Assembly: GCA_039934475.1 (NCBI GenBank)
Contig: JBDTMC010000291.1
Span: forward strand, 1-9,977
From: JBDTMC01 sp039934475
GTDB lineage: Bacteria; Acidobacteriota; Terriglobia; Bryobacterales; Bryobacteraceae
Length of the DNA stretch: 9,977 nt
Direction: 5' to 3'
Shown piece after piece: positions 7,672-9,977 of the stretch. The translations under genes and the position numbers were made by a program. Position 1 is the first letter of the stretch. Each line of letters opens with the position of its first letter. Under the pieces are notes generated by a model, which saw only the letters and a list, made by a program, of their open reading frames with translations, was not told the DNA's origin and did not search any database.

Positions 7672-7941
7672 CTAGCGGCGGATGCCCAGGCTTTGGATGA
7701 GCGTCTTATAGCGCTCGACATCGCGACTCTTCACGTAGTCCAGCAGACGGCGTCTCCGAGCCACCATGAGTAACAAGCCCTTGCGGGAATGGTGGTCCTT
7801 AGCATGCGTCTTAAAGTGCTCTGTGAGTTGCACGATGCGTGCGCTCAAGATAGCTACCTGAACCTCTGGCGAGCCAGTGTCGGTCTTGTGCGTACGGAAC
7901 TTGGAAACAACCTGCTGCTTAACTTCAGTCGCCAGCGACAT
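7672..7941 (-). CDS. rpsO: 30S ribosomal protein S15
   Basis: S15 is a primary binder of 16S rRNA in the central domain of the 30S subunit and contributes to intersubunit bridging. The 89-residue product has the usual length and family signatures: KTDTGSPEVQVAILSARI (residues 19-36), then HFKTHAKDHHSRKGLLLMVA and RRRRLLDYVKSRDVERY, ending LIQSLGIRR. The start ATG (7939-7941) has a GAGGAG upstream at a long spacing of 12 bases. The gene precedes pnp on the same strand, the widespread rpsO-pnp arrangement. S15 represses its own synthesis in several bacteria by binding its leader; the leader here has inverted repeats that could serve that purpose. Confidence 0.98.
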   Translation of the reverse strand: MSLATEVKQQVVSKFRTHKTDTGSPEVQVAILSARIVQLTEHFKTHAKDHHSRKGLLLMVARRRRLLDYVKSRDVERYKTLIQSLGIRR

Positions 7942-7986
7942 TCAGACTGGGTACTCCTCGTCTTCCTTAATCTCGTCGTTTATATA

Positions 7987-8010
7987 CCCATTCAGGATAG
8001 CAGGAATGGG
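7987..8010. repeat. Palindrome over the rpsO promoter
   Basis: CCCATTC (7987-7993) and GAATGGG (8004-8010) are perfect 7-base inverted arms with 10 bases between them. They straddle the candidate -10 box and start point. Depending on where transcription starts, this is an operator-like site or a leader hairpin. A second, longer-range pair (TGGGTA/TACCCA on the minus strand, 7985-7990 and 7948-7953) brackets the rpsO ribosome-binding site. Confidence 0.5.
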
Positions 8011-8022
8011 TTTGGATCGCAA
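7994..8022 (-). promoter_or_regulatory. Candidate σ70 promoter for rpsO-pnp
   Basis: On the minus strand TTGCGA (8017-8022) and TATCCT (7994-7999) are separated by exactly 17 bases, each matching four of six consensus positions. The start point would be near 7987, giving a leader of about 46 bases before the rpsO ATG. An alternative -10, TATAAA at 7979-7984, matches better but has no good -35 at the right distance. Confidence 0.45.
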
Positions 8023-8141
8023 AACGAATTGTAATGTGGCAAAAAGACCCCCCCCACGGGCCGTCGGCGCAGGGCATGGAAGTACCGGCACTTCACTGAT
8101 GCCGGAGCGGCGCGAATCTGAAAGATTGGGAGCGATCAGAT

Positions 8142-8150
8142 TGCTATACT
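8142..8150 (+). promoter_or_regulatory. Extended -10 promoter for the secreted-protein gene
   Basis: TGCTATACT (8142-8150) has the TGn motif followed by a five-of-six -10 box, TATACT. The best upstream TTG (TTGGGA, 8126-8131) is only 13 bases away, too close for a normal -35, consistent with an extended -10 promoter. The expected start near 8157 lies about 30 bases before the TTG start codon. Confidence 0.5.
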
Positions 8151-8187
8151 ATTGGCGCTAGTAGATGGGCGTTGAGGAGGAACAATC

Positions 8188-9977
8188 TTGGCTAAGTCCT
8201 ATTTTTTTGTGTACCGTACAATTGCGTGCGGGTTGCTATTGGGGGCCGGCGCGTGGGCACAAACCAGCGTCACGGTGACCCGGCCGACGAATTTCGCCGT
8301 CTCACCGAGGCTGTCCGATTTACACGACGCGGGAACCGGTGCGTTTGTCGACCATGAGCCGTTGCCAATCCCGCATCCGTCCGCGGCGTTGACGCCGCTT
8401 TCCGATACGGCGATCCAGCGAAGCTTCGGCCCGCTGGTGAGCGCCACGAACGGAGTCCATTTCGATGCCATTGGCGCGAACGGCTCTGCGCCGCCGGACA
8501 CGAATATCGCGGTGGGTCCGAATCACGTCATTGAGATGGTGAATTCGCGGTATCAAATCTTCACCAAGAGTGGTTCGAGTGTTCTGGGACCGAACTCGCT
8601 CGGTTCGTTGTGGGCGGCGCTCGGTGGCAGTTGCTCGACGGCGAATGCGGGCGATCCGGTAGTTCAATATGACCGGCTGGCCGACCGTTGGATGTTCACG
8701 CAGCTGGGCGCGTTGAGCAATCCTTATTCGCAGTGCATTGCGGTATCGAAGACGAGCGATCCGACCGGTGCCTACACCCTATATTCGTACCCGTACAGCA
8801 ACGTGTTGAACGATTATCCGAAGTTTGGTGTGTGGCCGACGGCAACCAACAGCGCGTACACGGCGACGTACAATCTGTTCAACGGTGGCTCAACGTTCGC
8901 AGGCGGACAAGTGTGCGCGTACGATCGCGCAGCGATGTTGGCCGGTAGCCCCTCAGCCACGTCGGTGTGTTACACGATCAGCGGTGACGGCGGATTCCTG
9001 CCGTCGGATTTGGACGGCGCGACGCCACCCGTGAACGGGACACCGGCCTATTTCATGACTTGGGAGACAACGAGTTCGCTGCGAATGTATAGCGTAGCGC
9101 CGAACTTTGCTAATCCCAGTTCGTCGGTGCTGACCCAACTACCGGATTTGGCGGTGGCCGGATTCACCCAACCTTGCAGCAGCAACTGCGTTCCTCAGCT
9201 GGGCACGACGCAGAAGTTGGACACTCTGTCGGACCGCCTGATGTACCGGCTTGCCTACCGGATGTATGGCGACCACGCCTCGATGGTGGTGAACCATTCA
9301 GTCACGGCGGGAAGCAGCATAGGCGTGCGTTGGTATGAACTACGCTCGCCGGTTTCGGCCAGCGGACCGTTCAGCGTCTACCAGCAGGGCACGTTCGCCC
9401 CGGATGCGACTTACCGTTGGATGGGCAGCGCGGCGATGGACCAGGCGGGAGACCTTGCCATCGGCTACAACGCCTCGAGCAGCAGCCTCAATCCGGCGCT
9501 ACGATATACCGGACGTTTTCCAACTGACGCATTAGGCACGCTACAGAGCGAGGCGACGATCCAGTTCGGTTCGGGCTCGCAAACGGCGGGCTTGTCGCGC
9601 TGGGGAGACTATTCGGCTTTGCGGATCGATCCGAGCGACGATTGCACGTTCTGGTTCTCCACCGAGTACGAAAAGGCGAATGGGACCTTCAACTGGAGTA
9701 CCCATATCGGATCGTTCCAATTCGTGGGTTGTGGCGGGCCGCCGACACCGAACTTTGCGCTGTCGGCGAACCCGTCCACTGTTACTCTGTCCGCGAGCGC
9801 TTCCGGCAGTTCCACGGTCACGGCGACCGCGATCAACGGATACACGGGTACGGTGAACCTAAGTTTGAGCGGATGTCCGGCGAACGCGACTTGCTCGCTG
9901 AACCCGACAACCGTGTCTCCCACCGCGACCTCCACCCTCAGCATTACTACCACTGCCAGCATCGCGCCAGGAACGTA
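8188..9977 (+). CDS. Secreted β-rich protein with Ig-like domain, C-terminus beyond right edge
   Basis: The frame is open for 596 codons from TTG 8188 to the window end. The TTG start is chosen because a strong GAGGAGG (8174-8180) lies seven bases upstream and the translation opens directly with a signal peptide (AKSYFFVYRTIACGLLLGAG, then AWA before Q25). Residues 89-515 form a single large domain: GVHFDAIGANGSAPPDTNIA, GDPVVQYDRLADRWMFTQL, PKFGVWPTATNSAYTATYN, QKLDTLSDRLMYRLAYR and LSRWGDYSALRIDP. Its periodic β-strand and Asp/Trp/Gly pattern suggests a propeller-like fold. From about 521 an Ig-like repeat of the type common in acidobacterial surface proteins begins (NFALSANPSTVTLSASASGS, NGYTGTVNLSLSGCP); more copies probably follow off the edge. 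The protein should be exported, perhaps surface-bound. I recognise no catalytic motif and do not assign a function. It is divergent from rpsO. Confidence 0.85.
   Translation, partial: MAKSYFFVYRTIACGLLLGAGAWAQTSVTVTRPTNFAVSPRLSDLHDAGTGAFVDHEPLPIPHPSAALTPLSDTAIQRSFGPLVSATNGVHFDAIGANGSAPPDTNIAVGPNHVIEMVNSRYQIFTKSGSSVLGPNSLGSLWAALGGSCSTANAGDPVVQYDRLADRWMFTQLGALSNPYSQCIAVSKTSDPTGAYTLYSYPYSNVLNDYPKFGVWPTATNSAYTATYNLFNGGSTFAGGQVCAYDRAAMLAGSPSATSVCYTISGDGGFLPSDLDGATPPVNGTPAYFMTWETTSSLRMYSVAPNFANPSSSVLTQLPDLAVAGFTQPCSSNCVPQLGTTQKLDTLSDRLMYRLAYRMYGDHASMVVNHSVTAGSSIGVRWYELRSPVSASGPFSVYQQGTFAPDATYRWMGSAAMDQAGDLAIGYNASSSSLNPALRYTGRFPTDALGTLQSEATIQFGSGSQTAGLSRWGDYSALRIDPSDDCTFWFSTEYEKANGTFNWSTHIGSFQFVGCGGPPTPNFALSANPSTVTLSASASGSSTVTATAINGYTGTVNLSLSGCPANATCSLNPTTVSPTATSTLSITTTASIAPGT

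Noticed and set aside
5467..7773. A 768-codon plus-strand open frame lying opposite pnp and part of rpsO.
   Set aside because: It is antisense to an unmistakable PNPase and its Gly/Asp/Glu-rich translation matches no family. Long antisense frames are a common by-product of codon bias in GC-rich genes.

Overview
The window looks like a chromosomal segment of an Acidobacteriota bacterium, most likely of the Solibacter/Bryobacter type. I infer this from gene style, not from a marker: a secreted SBBP-repeat protein, a membrane-anchored HTH protein with a TolB-like propeller, and a large secreted protein with bacterial Ig-like repeats are all typical there. Coding DNA is moderately GC-rich, with a single core-gene block (rpsO-pnp) among lineage-specific genes.

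Layout. (1) At 1-1228, minus strand, lies the N-terminal part of a secreted SBBP β-propeller protein that runs off the left edge. (2) At 1321-3309, plus strand, a divergent gene encodes a predicted inner-membrane one-component regulator: cytoplasmic HTH, one TM helix, periplasmic PD40/TolB propeller. (3) At 3310-5298 is a gene-poor decay zone. It holds a broken AIPR-family (abortive phage infection) gene at 3674-4877, minus strand, with an internal deletion, two frameshifts and two in-frame stops. A double-hairpin repeat lies on each side of it, both copies in the same orientation (3489-3529 and 5184-5227). (4) At 5299-7941, minus strand, is the conserved rpsO-pnp pair (ribosomal protein S15, then polynucleotide phosphorylase), with a 264-base hairpin-rich spacer and a terminator-like hairpin after pnp. 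(5) At 8188-9977, plus strand, divergent from rpsO, is a secreted protein with a TTG start, a predicted β-rich domain and an Ig-like domain. It runs off the right edge.

The rpsO-pnp genes are housekeeping functions in translation and RNA decay, probably co-transcribed and post-transcriptionally controlled through the spacer hairpins. The two divergent gene pairs at the ends place secreted β-rich proteins next to regulatory regions. The left pair suggests, without proof, that the membrane regulator controls the secreted SBBP protein. I found no tRNA, rRNA, CRISPR array, transposase or intact defence system. The most notable items are the relic of a phage-defence gene bracketed by palindromic repeats, and the structured RNA between rpsO and pnp.
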